Assembly (NCBI GenBank): GCA_037893245.1
Contig: JBAIAA010000606.1
Span: 1,612,001-1,676,000, forward strand
Origin: Crossaster papposus
Lineage: Eukaryota; Echinodermata; Asteroidea; Velatida; Solasteridae
Reading direction: 5' to 3'
Length of the DNA: 64,000 nt
The notes beneath the pieces are model-generated. The model was given only the letters and a program-made list of their open reading frames with translations, had not been told where the DNA came from and did not search any database. Positions 13,587-27,275 of the stretch are shown here, in pieces (within the stretch, counting starts at the first letter, position 1; every line of letters starts with the position of its first letter). The position numbers and the translations under genes are program-made.

Positions 13587-15375
13587 TTGTAACGTTAACA
13601 CACGCGTTTCAAATTCGCCATAGGTTTGTGCACACAATCCCCGCCCACAAATAAGGGCATGAAGGAAAGCATGCCCCGGGAAGGGGCTGGGTGTTAGGAG
13701 ATAGAGGGGGGCCTCCAGGAATGGCAAAATTAGCAATTTGACCCGGGGCATGCTTTGTTAGTATTTTATTTCGATTTTCTGAAAATGTTAACGTTAACAC
13801 ACGCGTTTCAAATTCGCCATAGGTTTGTGCACACAATCCCCGCCCACAAATAAGGGCATGAAGGAAAGCATGCCCCGGGAAGGGGCTGGGTGTTAGGAGA
13901 TAGAGGGGGGGCCTCCAGGAATGGCAACATTAACAATTTGACCCGGGGCATGCTTTGTTAGTATTTTATTTTGATTTTCTGAAAATGTTAACGTTAACAC
14001 ACGCGTTTCAAATTTGCCATAGGTTTGTGCACACAATCCCCGCCCACAAATAAGGGAATGAAGGAAAGCATGCCCCGGGAAGGGGCTGGGTGTTAGGAGA
14101 TAGAGGGGGGCCTCCAGGAATGGCAAAATTAGCAATTTGACCCGGGGCATGCTTTGTTAGTATTTTATTTCGATTTTCTGAAAATGTTAACGTTAACACA
14201 CGCGTTTCAAATTCGCCATAGGTTTGTGTACACAATCCCCGCCCACAAATAAGGGCATGAAGGAAAGCATGCCCCGGGAAGGGGCTGGGTGTTAGGAGAT
14301 AGAGGGGGGCCTCCAGGAATGGCAAAATTAGCAATTTGACCCGGGGCATGCTTTGTTAGTATTTTATTTCGATTTTCTGAAAATGTTAACGTTAACACAC
14401 GCGTTTCAAATTCGTCATAGGTTTGTGCACACAATCCCCGCCCACAAATAAGGGCATGAAGGAAAGCATGCCCCGGGAAGGGGCTGGGTGTTAGGAGATA
14501 GAGGGGGGTCCTCCAGGAATGGCAAAATTAGCAATTTGACCCGGGGTATGCTTTGTTAGTATTTTATTTCGATTTTCTGAAAATTGTAACGTTAACACAC
14601 GCGTTTCAAATTCGCCATAGGTTTGTGCACACAATCCCCGCCCACAAATAAGGGCATGAAGGAAAGCATGCCCCGGGAAGGGGCTGGGTGTTAGGAGATA
14701 GAGGGGGGCCTCCAGGAATGGCAAAATTAGCAATTTGACCCGGGGCATGCTTTGTTAGTATTTTATTTCGATTTTCTGAAAATGTTAACGTTAACACACG
14801 CGTTTCAAATTCGCCATAGGTTTGTGCACACAATCCCCGCCCACAAATAAGGGCATGAAGGAAAGCATGCCCCGGGAAGGGGCTGGGTGTTAGGAGATAG
14901 AGGGGGGGCCTCCAGGAATGGCAACATTAACAATTTGACCCGGGGCATGCTTTGTTAGTATTTTATTTTGATTTTCTGAAAATGTTAACGTTAACACACG
15001 CGTTTCAAATTTGCCATAGGTTTGTGCACACAATCCCCGCCCACAAATAAGGGAATGAAGGAAAGCATGCCCCGGGAAGGGGCTGGGTGTTAGGAGATAG
15101 AGGGGGGCCTCCAGGAATGGCAAAATTAGCAATTTGACCCGGGGCATGCTTTGTTAGTATTTTATTTCGATTTTCTGAAAATGTTAACGTTAACACACGC
15201 GTTTCAAATTCGCCATAGGTTTGTGTACACAATCCCCGCCCACAAATAAGGGCATGAAGGAAAGCATGCCCCGGGAAGGGGCTGGGTGTTAGGAGATAGA
15301 GGGGGGCCTCCAGGAATGGCAAAATTAGCAATTTGACCCGGGGCATGCTTTGTTAGTATTTTATTTCGATTTTCT
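13350..15375. repeat. Five-monomer duplication, period 997 bp
   Basis: About 13,350-14,380 matches about 14,347-15,375. Shared markers include TTCGTC, GGGGTCCTCC (13,509 and 14,506), GGGGTATGC (13,547 and 14,544), GAAAATTGTAAC, AACATTAAC and TTTTGATTTT (13,969 and 14,966). The extra 2 bp over 5 x 199 come from longer G-runs. The match ends where GAAAATG is replaced by GTACATT at about 15,376. Confidence 0.88.
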
Positions 15376-18325
15376 GTACATTTTAACGTTAACACACGCG
15401 TTTCAAATTCGTCATAGGTTTGTGCACACAATCCCCGCCCACAAATAAGGGCATGAAGGAAAGCATGCCCCGGGAAGGGGCTGGGTGTTAGGAGATAGAG
15501 GGGGGCCTCCAGGAATGGCAAAATTTGCAATTTGACCCGGGGCATGCTTTGTTAGTATTTAATTTCGATTTTCTGAAAATGTTAACGTTAACACACGCGT
15601 TTCAAATTCGCCATAGGTTTGTGCACACAATCCCCGCCCACAAATAAGGGCATGAAGGAAAGCATGCCCCAGGAAGGGGCTGGGTGTTAGGAGATAGAGG
15701 GGGGCCTCCAGGAATGGCAAAATTAGCAATTTGACCCGGGGCATGCTTTGTTAGTATTTTATTTCGATTTTCTGAAAATGTTAACGTTAACACACGCGTT
15801 TCAAATTCGCCATAGGTTTGTGCACACAATCCCCGCCCACAAATAAGGGCATGAAGGAAAGCATGCCCCGGGTAGGGGGCTGGGTGTTAGGAGATAGAGG
15901 GGGGCCTCCAGGAATGGCAAAATTTGCAATTTGACCCGGGGCATGCTTTGTTAGTATTTTATTTCGATTTTCTGTAAATTGTAACGTTAACACACGCGTT
16001 TCAAATTCGCCATAGGTTTGTGCACAAAATCCCTGCCCACAAATAAGGGCATGAAGGAAAGCATGCCCCGGGAAGGGGCTGGGTGTTAGGAGATAGACGG
16101 GGGCCTCCAGGAATGGCAAAATTAGCAATTTGACCCGGGGCATGCTTTGTTAGTATTTTATTTCGATTTTCTGAACATTTTAACGTTAACACACGCGTTT
16201 CAAATTCGCCATAGGTTTGTGCACACAATCCCCGCCCACAAATAAGGGCATGAAGGAAAGCATGCCCCGGGAAGGGGCTGGGTGTTAGGAGATAGAGGGG
16301 GGCCTCCAGGAATGGCAAAATTAGCAATTTGACCCGGGGCATGCTTTGTTAGTATTTTATTTCGATTTTCTGAAAATGTTAACGTTAACACACGCGTTTC
16401 AAATTCGCCATAGGTTTGTGCACACAATCCCCGCCCACAAATAAGGGCATGAAGGAAAGCATGCCCCGGGAAGGGGCTGGGTGTTAGGAGATAGAGGGGG
16501 GCCTCCAGGAATGGCAAAATTTGCAATTTGACCCGGGGCATGCTTTGTTAGTATTTTATTTCGATTTTCTGAAAATGTTAACGTTAACACACGCGTTTCA
16601 AATTCGCCATAGGTTTGTGCACACAATCCCCGCCCACAAATAAGGGCATGAAGGAAAGCATGCCCCGGGAAGGGGCTGGGTGTTAGGAGATAGAGGGGGG
16701 CCTCCAGGAATGGCAAAATTTGCAATTTGACCCGGGGCATGCTTTGTTAGTATTTTATTTCGATTTTCTGTAAATTGTAACGTTAACACACGCGTTTCAA
16801 ATTCGCCATAGGTTTGTGCACAAAATCCCTGCCCACAAATAAGGGCATGAAGGAAAGCATGCCCCGGGAAGGGGCTGGGTGTTAGGAGATAGAGGGGGGC
16901 CTCCAGGAATGGCAAAATTAGCAATTTGACCCGGGGCATGCTTTGTTAGTATTTTATTTCGATTTTCTGAACATTTTAACGTTAACACACGCGTTTCAAA
17001 TTCGCCATAGGTTTGTGCACACAATCCCCGCCCACAAATAAGGGCATGAAGGAAAGCATGCCCCGGGAAGGGGCTGGGTGTTAGGAGATAGAGGGGGGCC
17101 TCCAGGAATGGCAAAATTAGCAATTTGACCCGGGGCATGCTTTGTTAGTATTTTATTTCGATTTTCTGAAAATGTTAACGTTAACACACGCGTTTCAAAT
17201 TCGCCATAGGTTTGTGTACACAATCCCCGCCCACAAATAAGGGCATGAAGGAAAGCATGCCCCGGGAAGGGGCTGGGTGTTAGGAGATAGAGGGGGGCCT
17301 CCAGGAATGGCAAAATTAGCAATTTGACCCGGGGCATGCTTTGTTAGTATTTTATTTCGATTTTCTGTAAATTTTAACGTTAACACACGCGTTTCAAATT
17401 CGCCATAGGTTTGTGCACACAATCCCCGCCCACATATAAGGGCATGAAGGAAAGCATGCCCCGGGAAGGGGCTGGGTGTTAGGAGATAGAGGGGGGCCTC
17501 CAGGAATGGCAAAATTAGCAATTTGACCTGGGGCATGCTTTGTTAGTATTTTATTTCGATTTTGTGAAAATGTTAACGTTAACACACGCGTTTCAAATTC
17601 GCCATAGGTTTGTGCACACAATCCCCGCCCACAAATAAGGGCATGAAGGAAAGCATGCCCCGGGAAGGGGCTGGGTGTTAGGAGATAGAGGGGGGCCTCC
17701 AGGAATGGCAAAATTAGCAATTTGACCCGGGGCATGCTTTGTTAGTATTTTATTTCGATTTTCTGTACATTTTAACGTTAACACACGCGTTTCAAATTTG
17801 CCATAGGTTTGTGCACACAATCCCCGCCCACAAATAAGGGCATGAAGGAAAGCATGCCCCGGGAAGGGGCTGGGTGTTAGGAGATAGAGGGGGGCCTCCA
17901 GGAATGGCAAAATTAGCAATTTGACCCGGGGCATGCTTTGTTAGTATTTTATTTCGATTTTCTGTGAATGTTAACGTTAACACACGCGTTTCAAATTCGC
18001 CATAGGTTTGTGCACACAATCCCCGCCCACAAATAAGGGCATGAAGGAAAGCATGCCCCGGGAAGGGGCTGGGTGTTAGGAGATAGAGGGGGGCCTCCAG
18101 GAATGGCAAAATTAGCAATTTGACCCGGGGCATGCTTTGTTAGTATTTTATTTCGATTTTCTGAAAATTTTAACGTTAACACACGCGTTTCAAATTCGCC
18201 ATAGGTTTGTGCACACAATCCCCGCCCACAAATAAGGGCATGAAGGAAAGCATGCCCCGGGAAGGGGCTGGGTGTTAGGAGATAGAGGGGGGCCTCCAGG
18301 AATGGCAAAATTAGCAGTTTGACCC

Positions 18326-18383
18326 GGGGCATGCTTTGTTAGTATTTTATTTCGATTTTCTAAAAATTGTAACGTTAACACAC
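18326..18383. repeat. 58-bp truncated monomer, copy 1
   Basis: GGGG of the monomer start at 18,326 is followed only 58 bp later by the next one at 18,384. The sequence passes from the GTTAACACACG of one unit straight into GGGGCATGC of the next, removing 141 bp (CGTTTCAAATTC through the following TTGACC). Both deletion ends carry CG, giving about 2 bp of microhomology. Confidence 0.95.
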
Positions 18384-19179
18384 GGGGCATGCTTTGTTAG
18401 TATTTTATTTCGATTTTCTGAAAATGTTAACGTTAACACACGCGTTTCAAATTCGCCATAGGTTTGTGTACACAATCCCCGCCCACAAATAAGGGCATGA
18501 AGGAAAGCATGCCCCGGGAAGGGGCTGGGTGTTAGGAGATAGAGGGGGGCCTCCAGGAATGGCAAAATTAGCAATTTGACCCGGGGCATGCTTTGTTAGT
18601 ATTTTATTTCGATTTTCTGTACATTTTAACGTTAACACACGCGTTTCAAATTCGCCATAGGTTTGTGCACACAATCCCCGCCCACAAATAAGGGCATGAC
18701 GGAAAGCATGCCCCGGGAAGGGGCTGGGTGTTAGGAGATAGAGGGGGGCCTCCAGGAATGGCAAAATTAGCAATTTGACCCGGGGCATGCTTTGTTAGTA
18801 TTTTATTTCGATTTTCTGTGAATGTTAACGTTAACACACGCGTTTCAAATTCGCCATAGGTTTGTGCACACAATCCCCGCCCACAAATAAGGGCATGAAG
18901 GAAAGCATGCCCCGGGAAGGGGCTGGGTGTTAGGAGATAGAGGGGGGCCTCCAGGAATGGCAAAATTAGCAATTTGACCCGGGGCATGCTTTGTTAGTAT
19001 TTTATTTCGATTTTCTGAAAATTTTAACGTTAACACACGCGTTTCAAATTCGCCATAGGTTTGTGCACACAATCCCCGCCCACAAATAAGGGCATGAAGG
19101 AAAGCATGCCCCGGGAAGGGGCTGGGTGTTAGGAGATAGAGGGGGGCCTCCAGGAATGGCAAAATTAGCAGTTTGACCC

Positions 19180-19237
19180 GGGGCATGCTTTGTTAGTATT
19201 TTATTTCGATTTTCTAAAAATTGTAACGTTAACACAC
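19180..19237. repeat. 58-bp truncated monomer, copy 2
   Basis: Same breakpoint as copy 1 and the same neighbours (AGCAGTTTGACC upstream, CTAAAAATTG inside), exactly 854 bp downstream. It is a duplicate of copy 1 rather than an independent deletion. Confidence 0.95.
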
Positions 19238-19599
19238 GGGGCATGCTTTGTTAGTATTTTATTTCGATTTTCTGAAAATGTTAACGTTAACACACGCGTT
19301 TCAAATTCGCCATAGGTTTGTGTACACAATCCCCGCCCACAAATAAGGGCATGAAGGAAAGCATGCCCCGGGAAGGGGCTGGGTGTTAGGAGATAGAGGG
19401 GGGCCTCCAGGAATGGCAAAATTAGCAATTTGACCCGGGGCATGCTTTGTTAGTATTTTATTTCGATTTTCTGTACATTTTAACGTTAACACACGCGTTT
19501 CAAATTCGCCATAGGTTTGTGCACACAATCCCCGCCCACAAATAAGGGCATGACGGAAAGCATGCCCCGGGAAGGGGCTGGGTGTTAGGAGATAGAGGG

Positions 19600-22500
19600 G
19601 GGCCTCCAGGAATGGCAAAATTAGCAATTTGACCCGGGGCATGCTTTGTTAGTATTTTATTTCGATTTTCTGAAAATGTTAACGTTAACACACGCGTTTC
19701 AAATTCGCCATAGGTTTGTGCACACAATCCCCGCCCACAAATAAGGGCATGAAGGAAAGCATGCCCCGGGAAGGGGCTGGGTGTTAGGAGATAGAGGGGG
19801 GCCTCCAGGAATGGCAAAATTAGCAATTTGACCCGGGGCATGCTTTGTTAGTATTTTATTTCGATTTTCTGTACATTTTAACGTTAACACACGCGTTTCA
19901 AATTTGCCATAGGTTTGTGCACACAATCCCCGCCCACAAATAAGGGCATGAAGGAAAGCATGCCCCGGGAAGGGGCTGGGTGTTAGGAGATAGAGGGGGG
20001 CCTCCAGGAATGGCAAAATTAGCAATTTGACCCGGGGCATGCTTTGTTAGTATTTTATTTCGATTTTCTGTAAATGTTAACGTTAACACACGCGTTTCAA
20101 ATTCGCCATAGGTTTGTGCACACAATCCCCGCCCACAAATAAGGGCATGAAGGAAAGCATGCCCCGGGAAGGGGCTGGGTGTTAGGAGATAGAGGGGGGC
20201 CTCCAGGAATGGCAAAATTAGCAATTTGACCCGGGGCATGCTTTGTTAGTATTTTATTTCGATTTTCTGAAAATTTTAACGTTAACACACGCGTTTCAAA
20301 TTCGCCATAGGTTTGTGCACACAATCCCTGCCCACAAATAAGGGCATGAAGGAAAGCATGCCCCGGGAAGGGGCTGGGTGTTAGGAGATAGAGGGGGGCC
20401 TCCAGGAATGGCAAAATTAGCAATTTGACCCGGGGCATGCTTTGTTAGTATTTTATTTCGATTTTCTAAAAATTGTAACGTTAACACACGCGTTTCAAAT
20501 TCGCCATAGGTTTGTGCACACAATCCCCGCCCACAAATAAGGGCATGAAGGAAAGCATGCCCCGGGAAGGGGCTGGGTGTTAGGAGATAGAGGGGGCCTC
20601 CAGGAATGGCAAAATTAGCAATTTGACCCTGGGCATGCTTTGTTAGTATTTTATTTCGATTTTCTGAAAATGTTAACGTTAACACACGCGTTTCAAATTC
20701 GTCATAGGTTTGTGCACACAATCCCCGCCCACAAATAAGGGCATGAAGGAAAGCATGCCCCGGGAAGGGGCTGGGTGTTAGGAGATAGAGGGGGGGCCTC
20801 CAGGAATGGCAAAATTAGCAATTTGACCCGGGGTATGCTTTGTTAGTATTTTATTTCGATTTTCTGAAAATTGTAACGTTAACACACGCGTTTCAAATTC
20901 GCCATAGGTTTGTGCACACAATCCCCGCCCACAAATAAGGGCATGAAGGAAAGCATGCCCCGGGAAGGGGCTGGGTGTTAGGAGATAGAGGGGGGCCTCC
21001 AGGAATGGCAAAATTAGCAATTTGACCCGGGGCATGCTTTGTTAGTATTTTATTTCGATTTTCTGAAAATGTTAACGTTAACACACGCGTTTCAAATTCG
21101 CCATAGGTTTGTGCACACAATCCCCGCCCACAAATAAGGGCATGAAGGAAAGCATGCCCCGGGAAGGGGCTGGGTGTTAGGAGATAGAGGGGGGGCCTCC
21201 AGGAATGGCAACATTAACAATTTGACCCGGGGCATGCTTTGTTAGTATTTTATTTCGATTTTCTGAAAATGTTAACGTTAACACACGCGTTTCAAATTTG
21301 CCATAGGTTTGTGCAAAAAATCCCCGCCCACAAATAAGGGAATGAAGGAAAGCATGCCCCGGGAAGGGGCTGGGTGTTAGGAGATAGAGGGGGGCCTCCA
21401 GGAATGGCAAAATTAGCAATTTGACCCGGGGCATGCTTTGTTAGTATTTTATTTCGATTTTCTGAAAATGTTAACGTTAACACACGCGTTTCAAATTCGC
21501 CATAGGTTTGTGTACACAATCCCCGCCCACAAATAAGGGCATGAAGGAAAGCATGCCCCGGGAAGGGGCTGGGTGTTAGGAGATAGAGGGGGGCCTCCAG
21601 GAATGGCAAAATTAGCAATTTGACCCGGGGCATGCTTTGTTAGTATTTTATTTCGATTTTCTGTACATTTTAACGTTAACACACGCGTTTCAAATTCGCC
21701 ATAGGTTTGTGCACACAATCCCCGCCCACAAATAAGGGCATGAAGGAAAGCATGCCCCGGGAAGGGGCTGGGTGTTAGGAGATAGAGGGGGGCCTCCAGG
21801 AATGGCAAAATTAGCAATTTGACCCGGGGCATGCTTTGTTAGTATTTTATTTCGATTTTCTGAAAATGTTAACGTTAACACACGCGTTTCAAATTCGCCA
21901 TAGGTTTGTGCACACAATCCCCGCCCACAAATAAGGGCATGAAGGAAAGCATGCCCCGGCAAGGGGCTGGGTGTTAGGAGATAGAGGGGGGCCTCCAGGA
22001 ATGGCAAAATTAGCAATTTGAACCGGGGCATGCTTTGTTAGTATTTTATTTCGATTTTCTTTACATTTTAACGTTAACACACGCGTTTCAAATTTGCCAT
22101 AGGTTTGTGCACACAATCCCCGCCCACAAATAAGGGCATGAAGGAAAGCATGCCCCGGGAAGGGGCTGGGTGTTAGGAGATAGAGGGGGGCCTCCAGGAA
22201 TGGCAAAATTAGCAATTTGACCCGGGGCATGCTTTGTTAGTATTTTAGTTCGATTTTCTTACAATTTTAACGTTAACACACGCGTTTCAAATTCGACATA
22301 GGTTTGTGCACACAATCCCCGCCCACAAATAAGGGCATGAAGGAAAGCATGCCCCGGGAAGGGGCTGGGTGTTAGGAGATAGAGGGGGGCCTCCAGGAAT
22401 GGCAAAATTAGCAATTTGACCCGGGGCATGCTTTGTTAGTATTTTATTTCGATTTTCTGTAAATGTTAACGTTAACACACGCGTTTCAAATTCGCCATAG

Positions 22501-25500
22501 GTTTGTGCACACAATCCCCGCCCACAAATAAGGGCATGAAGGAAAGCATGCCCCGGGAAGGGGCTGGGTGTTAGGAGATAGAGGGGGGCCTCCAGGAATG
22601 GCAAAATTAGCAATTTGACCCGGGGCATGCTTTGTTAGTATTTTATTTCGATTTTCTGAACATTTTAACGTTAACACACGCGTTTCAAATTCGCCATAGG
22701 TTTGTGCACACAATCCCCGCCCACAAATAAGGGCATGAAGGAAAGCATGCCCCGGGAAGGGGCTGGGTGTTAGGAGATAGAGGGGGGCCTCCAGGAATGG
22801 CAAAATTAGCAATTTGACCCGGGGCATGCTTTGTTAGTATTTTATTTCGATTTTCTGTACATTTTAACGTTAACACACGCGTTTCAAATTCGCCATAGGT
22901 TTGTGTACACAATCCCCGCCCACAAATAAGGGCATGAAGGAAAGCATGCCCCGGGAAGGGGCTGGGTGTTAGGAGATAGAGGGGGGCCTCCAGGAATGGC
23001 AAAATTAGCAATTTGACCCGGGGCATGCTTTGTTAGTATTTTATTTCCATTTTCTGTACATTTTAACGTTAACACACGCGTTTCAAATTCGCCATAGGTT
23101 TGTGCACACAATCCCCGCCCACAAATAAGGGCATGAAGGAAAGCATGCCCCGGGAAGGGGCTGGGTGTTAGGAGATAGAGGGGGGCCTCCAGGAATGGCA
23201 AAATTAGCAATTTGACCCGGGGCATGCTTTGTTAGTATTTTATTTCGATTTTCTGAAAATGTTAACGTTAACACACGCGTTTCAAATTCGCCATAGGTTT
23301 GTGCACACAATCCCCGCCCACAAATAAGGGCATGAAGGAAAGCATGCCCCGGGAAGGGGCTGGGTGTTAGGAGATAGAGGGGGGCCTCCAGGAATGGCAA
23401 AATTAGCAATTTGACCCGGGGCATGCTTTGTTAGTATTTTATTTCGATTTTCTGTACATTTTAACGTTAACACACGCGTTTCAAATTTGCCATAGGTTTG
23501 TGCACACAATCCCCGCCCACAAATAAGGGCATGAAGGAAAGCATGCCCCGGGAAGGGGCTGGGTGTTAGGAGATAGAGGGGGGCCTCCAGGAATGGCAAA
23601 ATTAGCAATTTGACCCGGGGCATGCTTTGTTAGTATTTTAGTTCGATTTTCTTACAATTTTAACGTTAACACACGCGTTTCAAATTCGCCATAGGTTTGT
23701 GCACACAATCCCCGCCCACAAATAAGGGCATGAAGGAAAGCATGCCCCGGGAAGGGGCTGGGTGTTAGGAGATAGAGGGGGGCCTCCAGGAATGGCAAAA
23801 TTAGCAATTTGACCCGGGGCATGCTTTGTTAGTATTTTATTTCGATTTTCTGTAAATGTTAACGTTAACACACGCGTTTCAAATTCGCCATAGGTTTGTG
23901 CACACAATCCCCGCCCACAAATAAGGGCATGAAGGAAAGCATGCCCCGGGAAGGGGCTGGGTGTTAGGAGATAGAGGGGGGCCTCCAGGAATGGCAAAAT
24001 TAGCAATTTGACCCGGGGCATGCTTTGTTAGTATTTTATTTCGATTTTCTGAAAATTTTAACGTTAACACACGGGGCATGCTTTGTTAGTATTTTATTTC
24101 GATTTTCTGAAAATGTTAACGTTAACACACGCGTTTCAAATTCGCCATAGGTTTGTGTACACAATCCCCGCCCACAAATAAGGGCATGAAGGAAAGCATG
24201 CCCCGGGAAGGGGCTGGGTGTTAGGAGATAGAGGGGGGCCTCCAGGAATGGCAAAATTAGCAATTTGACCCGGGGCATGCTTTGTTAGTATTTTATTTCG
24301 ATTTTCTGTACATTTTAACGTTAACACACGCGTTTCAAATTCGCCATAGGTTTGTGCACACAATCCCCGCCCACAAATAAGGGCATGAAGGAAAGCATGC
24401 CCCGGGAAGGGGCTGGGTGTTAGGAGATAGAGGGGGGCCTCCAGGAATGGCAAAATTAGCAATTTGACCCGGGGCATGCTTTGTTAGTATTTTATTTCGA
24501 TTTTCTGTACATTTTAACGTTAACACACGCGTTTCAAATTTGCCATAGGTTTGTGCACACAATCCCCGCCCACAAATAAGGGCATGAAGGAAAGCATGCC
24601 CCGGGAAGGGGCTGGGTGTTAGGAGATAGAGGGGGGCCTCCAGGAATGGCAAAATTAGCAATTTGACCCGGGGCATGCTTTGTTAGTATTTTATTTCGAT
24701 TTTCTGTAAATGTTAACGTTAACACACGCGTTTCAAATTCGCCATAGGTTTGTGCACACAATCCCCGCCCACAAATAAGGGCATGAAGGAAAGCATGCCC
24801 CGGGAAGGGGCTGGGTGTTAGGAGATAGAGGGGGGCCTCCAGGAATGGCAAAATTAGCAATTTGACCCGGGGCATGCTTTGTTAGTATTTTATTTCGATT
24901 TTCTGAAAATTTTAACGTTAACACACGCGTTTCAAATTCGCCATAGGTTTGTGCACACAATCCCCGCCCACAAATAAGGGCATGAAGGAAAGCATGCCCC
25001 GGGAAGGGGCTGGGTGTTAGGAGATAGAGGGGGGCCTCCAGGAATGGCAAAATTAGCAATTTGACCCGGGGCATGCTTTGTTAGTATTTTATTTCGATTT
25101 TCTAAAAATTGTAACGTTAACACACGCGTTTCAAATTCGCCATAGGTTTGTGCACACAATCCCCGCCCACAAATAAGGGCATGAAGGAAAGCATGCCCCG
25201 GGAAGGGGCTGGGTGTTAGGAGATAGAGGGGGCCTCCAGGAATGGCAAAATTAGCAATTTGACCCTGGGCATGCTTTGTTAGTATTTTATTTCGATTTTC
25301 TGAAAATGTTAACGTTAACACACGCGTTTCAAATTCGTCATAGGTTTGTGCACACAATCCCCGCCCACAAATAAGGGCATGAAGGAAAGCATGCCCCGGG
25401 AAGGGGCTGGGTGTTAGGAGATAGAGGGGGGGCCTCCAGGAATGGCAAAATTAGCAATTTGACCCGGGGTATGCTTTGTTAGTATTTTATTTCGATTTTC

Positions 25501-25835
25501 TGAAAATTGTAACGTTAACACACGCGTTTCAAATTCGCCATAGGTTTGTGCACACAATCCCCGCCCACAAATAAGGGCATGAAGGAAAGCATGCCCCGGG
25601 AAGGGGCTGGGTGTTAGGAGATAGAGGGGGGCCTCCAGGAATGGCAAAATTAGCAATTTGACCCGGGGCATGCTTTGTTAGTATTTTATTTCGATTTTCT
25701 GAAAATGTTAACGTTAACACACGCGTTTCAAATTCGCCATAGGTTTGTGCACACAATCCCCGCCCACAAATAAGGGCATGAAGGAAAGCATGCCCCGGGA
25801 AGGGGCTGGGTGTTAGGAGATAGAGGGGGGCCTCC
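19600..25835. repeat. Dispersed duplication, offset 4,636 bp
   Basis: A block at about 19,650-21,190 recurs at about 24,290-25,830. It contains the ordered markers CTAAAAATTGTAAC, a five-G AGGGGGCCTCC, CCCTGGGCATGC, TTCGTC, a seven-G run before CCTCC, GGGGTATGC and GAAAATTGTAAC. One visible difference is CCCTGCC at about 20,327 against CCCCGCC in the later copy. The same marker string appears again from about 27,776 and 28,771. Confidence 0.8.
24015..24072. repeat. 58-bp truncated monomer, copy 3
   Basis: Same deletion breakpoint, but the inner sequence reads CTGAAAATTTTAAC rather than CTAAAAATTG and the upstream monomer has AGCAATTTGACC. Either the block diverged or was converted after copying, or it recombined with a neighbouring monomer upstream of the breakpoint. 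Confidence 0.93.
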
Positions 25836-27275
25836 AGGAATGGCAAAATTAGCAATTTGACCCGGGGCATGCTTTGTTAGTATTTTATTTCGATTTTCTG
25901 AAAATTTTAACGTTAACACACGCGTTTCAAATTCGCCATAGGTTTGTGCACACAATCCCCGCCCACAAATAAGGGCATGAAGGAAAGCATGCCCCGGGAA
26001 GGGGCTGGGTGTTAGGAGATAGAGGGGGGCCTCCAGGAATGGCAAAATTAGCAATTTGACCCGGGGCATGCTTTGTTAGTATTTTATTTCGATTTTCTAA
26101 AAATTGTAACGTTAACACACGGGGCATGCTTTGTTAGTATTTTATTTCGATTTTCTGAAAATGTTAACGTTAACACACGCGTTTCAAATTCGCCATAGGT
26201 TTGTGTACACAATCCCCGCCCACAAATAAGGGCATGAAGGAAAGCATGCCCCGGGAAGGGGCTGGGTGTTAGGAGATAGAGGGGGGCCTCCAGGAATGGC
26301 AAAATTAGCAATTTGACCCGGGGCATGCTTTGTTAGTATTTTATTTCGATTTTCTGTACATTTTAACGTTAACACACGCGTTTCAAATTCGCCATAGGTT
26401 TGTGCACACAATCCCCGCCCACAAATAAGGGCATGAAGGAAAGCATGCCCCGGGAAGGGGCTGGGTGTTAGGAGATAGAGGGGGGCCTCCAGGAATGGCA
26501 AAATTAGCAATTTGACCCGGGGCATGCTTTGTTAGTATTTTATTTCGATTTTCTGTACATTTTAACGTTAACACACGCGTTTCAAATTTGCCATAGGTTT
26601 GTGCACACAATCCCCGCCCACAAATAAGGGCATGAAGGAAAGCATGCCCCGGGAAGGGGCTGGGTGTTAGGAGATAGAGGGGGGCCTCCAGGAATGGCAA
26701 AATTAGCAATTTGACCCGGGGCATGCTTTGTTAGTATTTTATTTCGATTTTCTGTAAATGTTAACGTTAACACACGCGTTTCAAATTCGCCATAGGTTTG
26801 TGCACACAATCCCCGCCCACAAATAAGGGCATGAAGGAAAGCATGCCCCGGGAAGGGGCTGGGTGTTAGGAGATAGAGGGGGGCCTCCAGGAATGGCAAA
26901 ATTAGCAATTTGACCCGGGGCATGCTTTGTTAGTATTTTATTTCGATTTTCTGAAAATTTTAACGTTAACACACGCGTTTCAAATTCGCCATAGGTTTGT
27001 GCACACAATCCCCGCCCACAAATAAGGGCATGAAGGAAAGCATGCCCCGGGAAGGGGCTGGGTGTTAGGAGATAGAGGGGGGCCTCCAGGAATGGCAAAA
27101 TTAGCAATTTGACCCGGGGCATGCTTTGTTAGTATTTTATTTCGATTTTCTAAAAATTGTAACGTTAACACACGCGTTTCAAATTCGCCATAGGTTTGTG
27201 CACACAATCCCCGCCCACAAATAAGGGCATGAAGGAAAGCATGCCCCGGGAAGGGGCTGGGTGTTAGGAGATAGA
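24066..27275. repeat. Duplication with period 2,048 bp
   Basis: About 24,066-25,227 matches about 26,114-27,275: downstream of truncated copies 3 and 4 the order GTGTACAC, GTACATT, GTACATT plus TTTGCC, GTAAATG, GAAAATTTT, CTAAAAATTG is the same. The match ends where a five-G run at 25,230 faces a six-G run at 27,278. Confidence 0.82.

Larger units (their letters stand above)
17845..19672. repeat. Duplication with period 854 bp (four monomers plus a 58-bp partial)
   Basis: About 17,845-18,818 matches about 18,699-19,672. The private markers CTGTGAATG (17,962 and 18,816), AGCAGTTTGACC (18,314 and 19,168), CTAAAAATTG and the 58-bp truncated monomer all recur at +854. The period equals 4 x 199 + 58, so the truncated monomer travelled inside the duplicated block. 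Confidence 0.88.
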
